64,000 nt of DNA from JAUWVG01 sp964633715 (lineage in GTDB: Bacteria; Acidobacteriota; Aminicenantia; Aminicenantales; Aminicenantaceae): NCBI GenBank assembly GCA_964633715.1, contig CAZWHQ010000001.1, positions 62,001-126,000 of the forward strand, given 5' to 3'. The notes beneath the pieces were generated by a model. The model was not told the DNA's origin, did not search any database, and saw only the letters and a program-made list of their open reading frames with translations. Positions 8,727 to 17,219 of this stretch are shown here, piece after piece; positions within the stretch are counted from its first letter, which is position 1; every line of letters begins with the position of its first letter. Both the position numbers and the translations under genes were made by a program.

Positions 8727-10562
8727 ATGAACACGACAACAATTATGGGCACTCAGCTGGATTTCCTGGTTATTATCGGCTATTTTGTTCTTATTTTCAG
8801 TTTCGGTTTCTTTTTTGCCAGGTTTACACGTACGACCAGAGATTTCTTTTTTGGAGGGCAGCGTTTTTCCTGGTGGCTCATTACATTTAGTTGTGTGGCG
8901 ACTGTTGTTGGATCCTACAGTTTTATCAAATATTCGGCGGCCGGATTCAGGTATGGGATGTCGTCCTCTATGTCCTACCTCAATGACTGGATTGTGATGA
9001 GTTTTCTCCTTCTTGGATGGCTGCCCATTCTTTATTTTGGCCGTATCGGTTCTGTTCCTGATTACTTTAAAAAAAGGTTTGATAAACGGACATCTGTTGT
9101 AGCGACGGTGCTCGTTTTGATCTACATGATCGGCTATATCGGCATCAATCTGTACACAATGGGTGTCGCTCTTAATGCCATGTTGGGTATCGATATTTTG
9201 GTGTCTGCGGTTATTGTGGCTGCAGTCTGTGCCGTCTACGTCACAATTGGAGGCCAGACATCAGTGATTATGACCGATCTGGCCCAGGGAGTTATCCTTC
9301 TGATAGCAGGTTTTGTGCTGTTTTTTCTTGGGCTGAATGTACTTGGAGGATGGGAGAATTTCTGGCAGGGACTTCCTCTGCTCAACCGGCTACCTTTTGC
9401 CCAGTTCAACAAACCTCATGAATTTCATTTTGTGGGAATCTTCTGGCAGGACGGCATCTCCAATACTTTTGCCCTCTATATGATGAATCAGGGTTTTATT
9501 CTCCGTTTCCTTTCGCTTAAAAGCGTTAAAGAAATAAAAAAAACATTTCTTTCATTGATCCTGGTGCTGATGCCACTTGCGGCCTTTGCTGTCTCCAATG
9601 CGGGTTGGCTTGGGCGTTCAATGGTTACAGCCGGGCTGCTTCCTTCCAACGTAGATCCGAATCAGATTTTTGTACAGGTTGCTGGAAAAATCTGCCAACC
9701 GGGTCTCTTTGGTTTTGTAATGGCAGCCCTCACGGCCGCACTGATGTCGACCATCGACACTCTGATCAATGCTGTCTCGGCTGTCGCCGTCAATGATGTC
9801 TACAAGCCATATATAGTAAGAGGGGCATCGGATAGACATTATCTCCGCATAGCCCGGATTGTCTCGCTTTCGGCCGCTGGTTTTGGGATGATTCTTGTAC
9901 CGGTTTTTGCGTCTTTCCGTTCGATTTATGTGGCTCATGGAGCCTTTACGGCATCTATAACTCCTCCAATGGTCGTGACCATTGTGCTGGCGTCCTATTG
10001 GAAGAGATTTACGCCCAAGGCTGCCTTTTGGACTCTCTTGGGAGGTTCGATATTGGTTGGCCTTTCCCTTTTATGGCCCCTCCTCATAACTCCCTTCTCC
10101 CATGGTGTTGATCCTGCAGGAGGGTTTAAATACATGAGAGCCCTCTACGGAATTGCAGGGAGTTTGATTATCGGGATATGTGTCAGCCTTTTCAGCCGGG
10201 CGCGGCCACTTAAAGATATTCAGGGTTTGGTTGTAGGGACACTTGATACGGCCAAGAGAAATTTTAAGGGAGGTGTCGTGAACGAAAAGGAAGGGAACAA
10301 AGTTATCGCAACCCCAGTCTCTTCCGATTTAGTCGAAGATTTAAGTGTTTCTTCTGCCTTAGCTGAGTCTCTTGCAGCCAAAATAGGGGATGTCATTTAT
10401 GTGAGTGATTCACGAGCCTGGCTGGGAGGGCTGCGCTCTGTGCACACAAAAATCGATTCCTTTCATGACAGAGAACCAGACCAGGTTTTTCTTTCTCCCG
10501 ACGTTATCAAGAGAGGAAATCTGAAACTCAACCGGAAAGTAAGGCTTGAAAAGATTATATAA
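8727..10562 (+). CDS. sodium:solute symporter (SSS family) with C-terminal cytosolic tail
   Basis: A 611-residue SSS-family transporter with about 13 membrane helices. Family features include the segment TIGGQTSVIMTDLAQG and LMSTIDTLINAVSAVAVNDVY (helix 8 region, with serine/threonine residues that may bind sodium). About 105 residues after the last helix (from roughly residue 505) are hydrophilic and have no resemblance I recognise; the tail could be regulatory. It is followed by a GDPD lipoprotein 15 bp downstream and a gamma-glutamyltransferase, suggesting uptake of an amino acid or polyol product of those exported enzymes. The substrate cannot be read from sequence. Confidence 0.9.
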   Translation: MNTTTIMGTQLDFLVIIGYFVLIFSFGFFFARFTRTTRDFFFGGQRFSWWLITFSCVATVVGSYSFIKYSAAGFRYGMSSSMSYLNDWIVMSFLLLGWLPILYFGRIGSVPDYFKKRFDKRTSVVATVLVLIYMIGYIGINLYTMGVALNAMLGIDILVSAVIVAAVCAVYVTIGGQTSVIMTDLAQGVILLIAGFVLFFLGLNVLGGWENFWQGLPLLNRLPFAQFNKPHEFHFVGIFWQDGISNTFALYMMNQGFILRFLSLKSVKEIKKTFLSLILVLMPLAAFAVSNAGWLGRSMVTAGLLPSNVDPNQIFVQVAGKICQPGLFGFVMAALTAALMSTIDTLINAVSAVAVNDVYKPYIVRGASDRHYLRIARIVSLSAAGFGMILVPVFASFRSIYVAHGAFTASITPPMVVTIVLASYWKRFTPKAAFWTLLGGSILVGLSLLWPLLITPFSHGVDPAGGFKYMRALYGIAGSLIIGICVSLFSRARPLKDIQGLVVGTLDTAKRNFKGGVVNEKEGNKVIATPVSSDLVEDLSVSSALAESLAAKIGDVIYVSDSRAWLGGLRSVHTKIDSFHDREPDQVFLSPDVIKRGNLKLNRKVRLEKII

Positions 10563-10577
10563 AAGGAGTAACCATTT

Positions 10578-11366
10578 ATGAAAATGCTAAAAGTAATGGT
10601 TTTTGGCCCCCTGTTCTTATCTGTCCTCCTCTTTGGCAGCTGCCGGAAAATGGGAGACCGGACTATTGTTATGGCTCACAGGGGAGTCTCTTCTCTGGCT
10701 CCGGAGAATACCCTTGCTTCAGTTTTAAAAGCGATGGAGCTGGGTGCCGATTATAGTGAGATAGATGTCCAGTTGACCAAGGATGGAGAGGTTGTGCTTT
10801 TGCATGATACCCGCTTGAAGAGAACGGCGGGCCAGGCCGGTGCTTTGAGTGAATACACTCTTGATGAGCTCAGGGCCTTTGAGGTGGGGAGTTGGTTCAG
10901 CCCTGAATTTGATGGTGAACCGATTCCTACGCTAGCGGAGGTGATCCGATCAATCAAAGGAAAAATGCTGTTGAATATAGAAATTAAAGTTTCAAGGGAA
11001 GAGTCAGATATTGCCAGCAAAGTTGTCGATATTATCCATTCTGAAGGAATAAGGAAAAAGTGTATAGTCACATCCTTTGGCCGTACGATCATTGAACAAG
11101 TCAAAGAACTCGATCCGCGGATCAAAACGGGTTATATATTCAGCCAGAAGTATCCTCCAGATGTATTTGAAGGGAATTGGGAAGCCTTGAGCTGCAACTA
11201 TAAAGTGGTCGATGCCAGCTTTGTCACCAAAGCAAAAGAGTTTAATAAAAAAATCTATGTGTGGACGGTCGATGATGAGCAGGAAATGAAAAGACTTATG
11301 GAACTGCGAGTTGACGGAATCATCACCAACCGGCCCCAAGATCTGATCGCTTTGATAAGTAAATGA
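10578..11366 (+). CDS. glycerophosphodiester phosphodiesterase, lipoprotein
   Basis: A 262-residue GDPD-family enzyme. The N-terminus is a lipoprotein signal with lipobox LFGSC. Catalytic signatures are AHRGVSSLAPENTLAS (catalytic His and Arg), EIDVQLTKDG (metal ligands Glu/Asp) and LLHD (second catalytic His). A C-terminal YVWTVDDEQEM closes the TIM barrel. It should split glycerophosphodiesters into glycerol-3-phosphate and an alcohol outside the cytoplasmic membrane. It lies 15 bp behind the SSS symporter with an AAAAGGAG site and 17 bp before ggt, in one apparent operon. Confidence 0.93.
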   Translation: MKMLKVMVFGPLFLSVLLFGSCRKMGDRTIVMAHRGVSSLAPENTLASVLKAMELGADYSEIDVQLTKDGEVVLLHDTRLKRTAGQAGALSEYTLDELRAFEVGSWFSPEFDGEPIPTLAEVIRSIKGKMLLNIEIKVSREESDIASKVVDIIHSEGIRKKCIVTSFGRTIIEQVKELDPRIKTGYIFSQKYPPDVFEGNWEALSCNYKVVDASFVTKAKEFNKKIYVWTVDDEQEMKRLMELRVDGIITNRPQDLIALISK

Positions 11367-11383
11367 AGAGGGGGACATAAACC

Positions 11384-13060
11384 ATGATTCAAAAAAAATA
11401 TTTTGGACTTTTTGCTGTACTTGTTTTAATGCTATTCTGCCAACCCAGTCCGGAAGGAGTCGTAGCTGATGCCACCGATTCACTTCCGGCAACCGGATTA
11501 TCAGGGATGGTGAGTTCCGCACATCCCATTGCAACACAAGCAGGTCTTGAAATTCTAAAGGCCGGAGGGAATGCATTTGATGCGGCCGTGGCGGTGGCGT
11601 CGACCCTCAATGTTGTCGAACCGGCTATGTCGGGTATTGGAGGTTATGGGACGATTCTCGTCTACGTGAAAAAGGAGGACAGGGTGAGATTTCTTGACTC
11701 CAGCGGAAAAATCCCCTCTGCGACTGTTTCCGACCTTTTTCGTTCCCCAACTCCTGACTATTTAAGGAATAGACGAGGGGCGAAGGCGGTTTCTACTCCG
11801 GGAAATGTCAATGCCTGGGAAGCGATGTCGAAAAGATACGGGAAATTGTCGTGGCCGAAGCTCTTCGAGCCGGCAATCCGAGCCGCTGAAGAGGGCTTTG
11901 AACTGGGTGAGGGGGGTGCGGGTACAATCCGTGGTTCCTTTCATTTATTTCCTGAATATGTTCAAAAATTCTATGGCAAGGAAGGACTTCCTTTGGGAGA
12001 AGGAGACCTGTTGGTCCAACTGGATTTAGCGCACTCTTTGAGGCAGATTGCGGATGATGGAGCCCAGGCTGTCTATGGCGGGGCTATTGGTATAGCTATT
12101 GACGAGGCGATGAAAGAATCTGATGGATTTTTGTCACTTAGCGATCTTGAGGAAGACAAGGCCGAATGGTGGGAACCTATCCACATCAACTATCGAGGAT
12201 ATGAAGTGTACACAGCGTCTCCTCCTGCCACAGCCTTTCCATCTTTAATCAGGCTGGGGTTGATGAGTCAATTTGACAATCCCTCCCTAGGCCACAATAC
12301 ACAAGAGTATTTACATCGCTTTGCCGAAGTGACGAAACATGCCTTCTGGTGCCGGTTGGCCTATGCTGGAGATCCGGAAATTTATCCTCCTCCTCTGGAT
12401 AGACTTCTTAGTGAGGAGTACTGGGAAAAAGAAGTGGCTAAGATTGACCTCAATACGGCAAAGCCATTTGTTCCCCCAGGTGTGTCTATCAAGCAGGGAG
12501 ACAACACCACTCATTTTGTTGTGGCTGACAGGTGGGGTAATATCGTTTCTGCGACCCAAACTCTCGGCAATGCATTTGGCAGCCGAATTATGCCCGAAGG
12601 AACGGGGATCTGGCTGAACAATTCCCTTTACTACTGCACTTTTGAGCCTAAAGGGAATCCCATGGATGCCCATGCCGGGCACAGAAAGCTCTCGGGAGAC
12701 TGCCCAACGATTATTTTTAAGGGGGGAAAACCTTGGGTGGCTCTGGGTACTCCGGGAGGACATACGATCGGACAAACCGTTCCTCAAATGGTGATGAATC
12801 TGATCGATTTTAAAATGAATATTCAACAAGCCCTTGCCGCACCTCGCATAAGTTTTGCCGAGCCCGACCGCCTCCTTGTCGAGATTGGAGTTTCTGAATC
12901 GGTGCGTGATGCGCTGTCTTTACAGGGGCATATTGTCCGGAAATCTGGGGGATTGGGGAACGCTCACGCTATAGCCATACTTTATGATGCGAAGGGACGG
13001 CCAAAATCATTTGAGGGGGCGTCCGATCCACGCGGTATGGGAAAAGCCAAAGGCTATTGA
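11384..13060 (+). CDS. ggt: gamma-glutamyltransferase precursor, lipoprotein-type signal
   Basis: A 558-residue Ntn-hydrolase precursor. The signal peptide ends in a lipobox-like LMLFC. The large-subunit start SSAHPIATQAGLEILKAGGNAFDAAVA is typical. Autocleavage and catalysis should use the first threonine of the DNTTHF motif (about residue 375), leaving a small subunit that includes the GTPGG motif. Known function: hydrolysis or transfer of gamma-glutamyl groups, chiefly from glutathione, in the periplasm. It is the last gene of the symporter-GDPD-ggt unit; glutamate or peptide-derived uptake through the neighbouring SSS symporter is a reasonable guess. Confidence 0.93.
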   Translation: MIQKKYFGLFAVLVLMLFCQPSPEGVVADATDSLPATGLSGMVSSAHPIATQAGLEILKAGGNAFDAAVAVASTLNVVEPAMSGIGGYGTILVYVKKEDRVRFLDSSGKIPSATVSDLFRSPTPDYLRNRRGAKAVSTPGNVNAWEAMSKRYGKLSWPKLFEPAIRAAEEGFELGEGGAGTIRGSFHLFPEYVQKFYGKEGLPLGEGDLLVQLDLAHSLRQIADDGAQAVYGGAIGIAIDEAMKESDGFLSLSDLEEDKAEWWEPIHINYRGYEVYTASPPATAFPSLIRLGLMSQFDNPSLGHNTQEYLHRFAEVTKHAFWCRLAYAGDPEIYPPPLDRLLSEEYWEKEVAKIDLNTAKPFVPPGVSIKQGDNTTHFVVADRWGNIVSATQTLGNAFGSRIMPEGTGIWLNNSLYYCTFEPKGNPMDAHAGHRKLSGDCPTIIFKGGKPWVALGTPGGHTIGQTVPQMVMNLIDFKMNIQQALAAPRISFAEPDRLLVEIGVSESVRDALSLQGHIVRKSGGLGNAHAIAILYDAKGRPKSFEGASDPRGMGKAKGY

Positions 13061-13149
13061 ACGTCTGGAGTATTTCACTATAAACCTATTTTTTTGGGAT
13101 GAAGATGGATTTTCAAGTTTCGAAATGTTCCCATGAAACTTTTTTCTGT

Positions 13150-13155
13150 TATAAT
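13150..13155 (+). promoter_or_regulatory. candidate -10 element for the small secreted protein gene
   Basis: A perfect TATAAT stands 75 bp before the ATG at 13230. No convincing -35 hexamer is seen at 16-18 bp upstream, so only the -10 is reported. Confidence 0.4.
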
Positions 13156-13229
13156 GCGTATGTTTAAATGAAAGATACGAGGAGAAGTTTATTTTTCCAA
13201 TGGACAACTCAAACAATAAGGAGAAGACA

Positions 13230-13628
13230 ATGAAAAAATTCAACGTGATTTCTGCGCTTGCCGTATTTGTTTTGGTAGCGACCACGGGTTTGATGTTTGC
13301 TCAAAGTATGGATTTGAGTGGAACCTGGGTGGGGGAGACAGAGGTTCCCAATGCCATTGAACCGGATCAGATGACTTTAGTGATCACAAAGGAAAGTGGG
13401 GAGTATTCTGCGAAGATATCAGATTCTATGGGGATGCTTGCCAACACCGAGTGCGAGGACATTGAATTTGTTGAGAACAAACTCACATTCAATTGCGAAG
13501 TCGACACAGGGGAAGAATTCTTAACGGTCTATATTATTCTAAAGGTCGAAGACAGTACGATGACCGGATTCTGGGAGACCGAAGAGGGTGAAACAGGTCC
13601 GGTGGAACTGACAAAAAAACTATCCTAA
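13230..13628 (+). CDS. small exported hypothetical protein
   Basis: A 132-residue protein. The ATG at 13230 is chosen because AATAAGGAG lies just upstream and a clean signal peptide begins there (cleavage likely after MFAQS). The mature part, about 108 residues, starts with LSGTWVGE and is rich in beta strands and acidic residues, with two cysteines (in NTECED and FNCEV). This looks like a small beta-barrel or lipocalin-like domain of the kind often found in secreted proteins with a SGTWxG start. No enzymatic motif is visible. It appears monocistronic. Confidence 0.8.
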   Translation: MKKFNVISALAVFVLVATTGLMFAQSMDLSGTWVGETEVPNAIEPDQMTLVITKESGEYSAKISDSMGMLANTECEDIEFVENKLTFNCEVDTGEEFLTVYIILKVEDSTMTGFWETEEGETGPVELTKKLS

Positions 13629-13785
13629 TGAATTAACCTTTAATAATAATTCCCCTAATTTTCTAACCTCCACTATTTAAAGATGGACTTGGAGTGGAGT
13701 TGGCTCCCCCCTCTTTTTATCATCACAAAATTGAGCATTATCTAGACAAATCCAGAGAGATTGAATAATAATAGCTGTAAAGAAT

Positions 13786-15132
13786 ATGAGCAGCATTGAA
13801 GAGAGGATTGTTCAAGAAAATGCTGAAAAGCTTATCAGTGGAGTCCTCTCCCCCTGGAAAGTAGAGGAGGAAATCGCCACAAGTACGGAGATTGATCCCC
13901 CTCAACAGTTTCGTTTGGCCGCTCTAGCCAGGCGGGGATTTCTTGAAACTGCCACTGGAGAAAAATTCCAGTCTATCTGTGTTTCTGAAAAGCCGTATAA
14001 AATTCAATACTTCTGCGACACAGAGAATCTTGGTTATGAACTCGATGCGCAGGACAGCCGTTTAAATTGTCTGTTCTGTTCTGGAGAACTCCGATCTTTG
14101 AACAGGTATTCTCCTTTGGTCGCCAATTATATCGGCGGGAGTGAAACCTATTATTCCTATGCGGGTCGGATCAATGCAGTCGGTGATGTCGAAAAGGAAT
14201 TTTTTAATCTTCTTGTTTATGGCACGGGACTTGGTCCGATTGGAGTCACCCGCGGCAGTTATCTGATCAATAAGTTCGGTGGAGCTCGAGTGAATGTCTC
14301 AGAGTCTGGCCGTGCTGTCCGCTCCTTGGCTTTCCTTTTTCCAACAGAGGACCTTCGAAAAGCGGCCATTCAAAAAATTGAGGATATCTGGCCGTCGTTG
14401 AGGAAGGAGATGGAAGAGAACATGGGGGAGTTCCGCGGTCGAGCTTTGTCTGTTGAGTTTTGTCCGGCCGAGTGGAAAGGCCGCTTTATCCTGTATGTTG
14501 AATTTGCCGTTGATTTCGGAAATTTCCGGGGTCATGGCGATACAAGCCGGGCCGTCGGATTTGCCAAGAGGAAAATTGAAGAATTTTTAAAAGAAAACAA
14601 AGTCAACTTTCAATTAAGTATAATCGCTCAGGGTTATGATGGAGATCTCAAACCCAGCCCTAGAAACAAGAGGGGCCGTTATGCCAGAGCCGATGTGCAT
14701 ATCCCTGTTGAAGAGTTTGAAAAGGTCTTTGAAATGAATGTGGAAAAGTTTGTGACTTCAGTGGAGTTGGACAGAATTGGTGCACAAAAACTTGGCTGTC
14801 AATTCTATTCTGGAATGGGGGGAGAGATCATCCCCGCAGTCTATAAAGCCACTAAAGTAAATCCGCAGAGCAGCCTGGTTTCATCATTCCAAAATATTTT
14901 TGTGGGAATCGATAGAGGAGATTTGGTTTACAGTGTAGAACTGCCGAATATAGAGGTGGGCGTGGGCTCCAACCGTGAGGGTCTTATTCCTCCGAGTGGT
15001 CGGGAAGCTCTTCGAATTATGAATGTCCATTCTGCTAAGGATTTTGCAGCCGCTTTAGCAGCACAGGTGCTAGCAGGAGAGTTTAATCTGGCTCTTGAAA
15101 TATCGCGAGAAAAACTCTACAGCCAAGGGTGA
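13786..15132 (+). CDS. divergent HMG-CoA reductase-like protein, catalytic residues apparently lost
   Basis: 448 residues, the length of bacterial class I HMG-CoA reductases. Similarity is seen in the C-terminal half: GGEIIPAVYKAT, then SSFQNIF...GDLVYSVELPNIEVG and finally DFAAALAAQVLAGEF, matching the class I order GGxNAHAAN, SSxCITLME, MPSIEVGTVGGGT and LAGELSL. The N-terminal half has KLISGVLSPWKVEEEI and GGARVNV segments at the expected places. However, the GDAMGMNM motif reads DFGNFRGHGD (243-252), the catalytic Asp position is Asn359, and the C-terminal catalytic His is absent; Lys289 may be kept. C77, C95 and C98 form an unusual extra Cys cluster. Membership is inferred from pattern only; function may not be mevalonate synthesis. 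Confidence 0.6.
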   Translation: MSSIEERIVQENAEKLISGVLSPWKVEEEIATSTEIDPPQQFRLAALARRGFLETATGEKFQSICVSEKPYKIQYFCDTENLGYELDAQDSRLNCLFCSGELRSLNRYSPLVANYIGGSETYYSYAGRINAVGDVEKEFFNLLVYGTGLGPIGVTRGSYLINKFGGARVNVSESGRAVRSLAFLFPTEDLRKAAIQKIEDIWPSLRKEMEENMGEFRGRALSVEFCPAEWKGRFILYVEFAVDFGNFRGHGDTSRAVGFAKRKIEEFLKENKVNFQLSIIAQGYDGDLKPSPRNKRGRYARADVHIPVEEFEKVFEMNVEKFVTSVELDRIGAQKLGCQFYSGMGGEIIPAVYKATKVNPQSSLVSSFQNIFVGIDRGDLVYSVELPNIEVGVGSNREGLIPPSGREALRIMNVHSAKDFAAALAAQVLAGEFNLALEISREKLYSQG

Positions 15133-15164
15133 AGTTTTTAAATGAAAACTCCTCAGGTGAAAAG

Positions 15165-16355
15165 ATGAAAAACATCAACAAGATTTTATCTATTTTCCTT
15201 TTTATTGTGCTTATCTCATGCCGCAGTGATTTTCCCACAGTAAAACCGGAAAGGGTGGGCATGTCCTCCACACATCTGGCTTTGCTCGATACCATCATTT
15301 ATGACGCAGTGAAGAACAAGGATTTTCCAGGAGCGGATATTTTGGTGGCCAGACAGGGGAAAATCGTTTTCAGAAAAGTCTATGGTCTCTGCCAGTGGAT
15401 TCCGGAAGAGAAGCCCATGAAAAAATCCATGATATTTGATCTGGCGTCCATCACCAAACCAGTGGCGACGGCAACCTCGATTATGATGCTTGTTGAAAGA
15501 GGAAAGATACGATTGTGGGACAAAGTGAAGGACTATATCCCGGAATTTTCCGCCTATGTCGATGAGGAAGATAAGGAGTACGAAGATGCCCGTCTCTGGC
15601 ATTTATTGACTCATACTTCGGGACTTCCTCCCTACTGTGATGCCCAGGAGGTCGAGGATAAGTATGGAGCGCCGTGTCCTGTAGAAATACTTGTCGATCA
15701 CATAGGGCAGTTAAAAAAAACGAATGCTCCAGGAATGGAGTTTCATTACAGCTGTTTGGGTTTTATCTCCTTGGCACGAATTGTTCAAATTGTATCAGGA
15801 AAATCGATTGCGGAATTTGCGAAGGAGAATATCTTTGATCCTCTGGGCATGACACATACGTTTTATGTCCCCCCCAAAGAGTTCCATTCGCTCTGTGTTC
15901 CCACAGAAGTTATCGACGGAAAGCCTCTTGTAGGCATCGTGCATGATCCTCTAGCCAGGCTTCAGGGGGGAATCTCGGGAAATGCAGGACTTTTTTCAAC
16001 GGCGGATGACTTGGCCGTATTTGCCCAGATGCTGCTTGATGGAGGACAATTCGGGACAAAAAAAATCTTGAGTCCATTAACTGTTGCGAGGATGATATCG
16101 ATTTTTCCTGAGGTTGTCTTTGCCGGCCGTGGTTTGGGATGGGATTTGAATTCATCCTATTCCACCAATGGCGGAGACATTTTTGGAGAGATGTCTTTTG
16201 GACATACTGGATACACAGGCACATCTATATGGATTGATCCAGACACCCAGACATTTGTCATTTTTCTCACGAACCGAGTTCATCCCGATGATTCCGGAGC
16301 AATCGTCTCACTCAGAAGCCGAGTGGCAAATGTAGTGGCCAGTTCCATACGGTGA
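15165..16355 (+). CDS. beta-lactamase-family serine hydrolase, lipoprotein
   Basis: A 396-residue protein from the ATG at 15165; a GTG 36 bp upstream is in frame but gives a poor leader. The signal peptide ends in a lipobox LISC. Motifs of PF00144 are LASITKP (SxxK nucleophile), YSCLGF (Tyr motif) and FGHTGYTG (third element). It resembles esterase EstB-type or D-alanyl-D-alanine carboxypeptidase-like enzymes. It is followed by the Crp/Fnr regulator with a one-base gap, so the two are likely coupled, though nothing shows a functional link. Confidence 0.88.
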   Translation: MKNINKILSIFLFIVLISCRSDFPTVKPERVGMSSTHLALLDTIIYDAVKNKDFPGADILVARQGKIVFRKVYGLCQWIPEEKPMKKSMIFDLASITKPVATATSIMMLVERGKIRLWDKVKDYIPEFSAYVDEEDKEYEDARLWHLLTHTSGLPPYCDAQEVEDKYGAPCPVEILVDHIGQLKKTNAPGMEFHYSCLGFISLARIVQIVSGKSIAEFAKENIFDPLGMTHTFYVPPKEFHSLCVPTEVIDGKPLVGIVHDPLARLQGGISGNAGLFSTADDLAVFAQMLLDGGQFGTKKILSPLTVARMISIFPEVVFAGRGLGWDLNSSYSTNGGDIFGEMSFGHTGYTGTSIWIDPDTQTFVIFLTNRVHPDDSGAIVSLRSRVANVVASSIR

Positions 16356-16356
16356 C

Positions 16357-16974
16357 ATGAAAGATCTCCTGACAGATATAAAAAATCTCGGGCATATCCA
16401 GCTTTTTGAAAAAGAGGAATTTTTATTCAATTCGGGAGATGACACAATTGGATTTTTTCATGTTCAAGCTGGAGAGATCCGGATTTTTAGGATGGATGAG
16501 CAGGGCAGGGAAGTCGAAGTTGTCCGTCTCAATCCCGGAGACTTTTTTGGAGAGGCCGTAGTTTTTGTTTCGGATAAATTCCCCGCGTTTGCGCAAGCGG
16601 TTAAAAATTCTAAAGTTCTTTTTTTTCCGAAAAAAAACATCTTCCAACAGATAGACAGGGAACCTAAAATAGCCAGATTTTTCATCTCTCTTCTAGCTCA
16701 AAAATGTTTGGTTCTCAATAAAAGAATTGAAACCCTTGAATTAAAGACAGTCCGGCAGCGTCTGGTCCAGTTTATCCTGGAGCAATGTCAGGAGCAGAAG
16801 TCTGAATTGATTGTCCTCAAAATGAAAAAAGTCGAATTGGCCAGATTAATTGGTACAATTTCAGAAACATTATCCCGCAATATCAAACAGATGCAGGAGG
16901 ATAAACTTATCGAAGTTCAAGGTCGAAATATACGAGTGAAAGATTCAGTGAAGCTCAAACAAGAACTTTTTTAA
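16357..16974 (+). CDS. Crp/Fnr-family transcriptional regulator (HcpR-like candidate)
   Basis: 205 residues: an N-terminal cyclic-nucleotide-binding-type beta-barrel (about 20-110, with LNPGDFFGEAV), a long dimer helix, and a C-terminal winged helix (VELARLIGTISETLSRNIKQM as recognition region). It lacks the N-terminal cysteine cluster of true FNR, so it probably does not sense oxygen through 4Fe-4S. It lies 245 bp upstream of an FrdX-like ferredoxin that has a perfect TTGAC-N4-GTCAA palindrome in front. In many anaerobes HcpR regulators recognise that sequence and control hcp and frdX in nitrosative stress, so HcpR is the best guess. Direct coupling to the preceding hydrolase gene is seen. 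Confidence 0.85.
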   Translation: MKDLLTDIKNLGHIQLFEKEEFLFNSGDDTIGFFHVQAGEIRIFRMDEQGREVEVVRLNPGDFFGEAVVFVSDKFPAFAQAVKNSKVLFFPKKNIFQQIDREPKIARFFISLLAQKCLVLNKRIETLELKTVRQRLVQFILEQCQEQKSELIVLKMKKVELARLIGTISETLSRNIKQMQEDKLIEVQGRNIRVKDSVKLKQELF

Positions 16975-16984
16975 TATCACTTCA

Positions 16985-17046
16985 ACAGAATCGGACACCG
17001 TGACCCTCACGGGTGTTCTGCCTCCACCGCATTAAAAATGCGCGTA
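16985..17046 (+). other. two tandem hairpins after the regulator gene
   Basis: Between the Crp/Fnr gene and the ferredoxin promoter two stem-loops can be drawn: ACACCGTGA / TCACGGGTGT around 16995-17016 (one bulged G, with a further CAGAA/TTCTG outer stem), and CGCAT / ATGCG around 17029-17043. Neither is followed by a T-run, so they may be a weak terminator or a 3' UTR structure. Confidence 0.4.
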
Positions 17047-17136
17047 GAGACAGAGACGTGACATCCATCCGACTCTGGTAAATAATAATTTAAGACCTGA
17101 GATAGATTCCATCCTAATAAAAAAAAGAGAATATAT

Positions 17137-17150
17137 TTGACTTAAGTCAA
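17137..17150 (+). promoter_or_regulatory. Crp/Fnr-type (HcpR-like) operator
   Basis: TTGACTTAAGTCAA is a perfect 14-bp palindrome of the form TTGAC-N4-GTCAA. Its centre (17143.5) stands about 41.5 bp before the transcription start predicted from a -10-like TATTCT at 17173-17178, the geometry of class II activation by Crp/Fnr proteins. The FrdX-like ferredoxin gene starts 69 bp downstream and a Crp/Fnr gene lies just upstream. Confidence 0.78.
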
Positions 17151-17219
17151 GGAATCTTAGTGTGGGATATTTTATTCTATTGAGGCAGTGAAGATAATTG
17201 ACTCAAGGAGAAGATAAAG

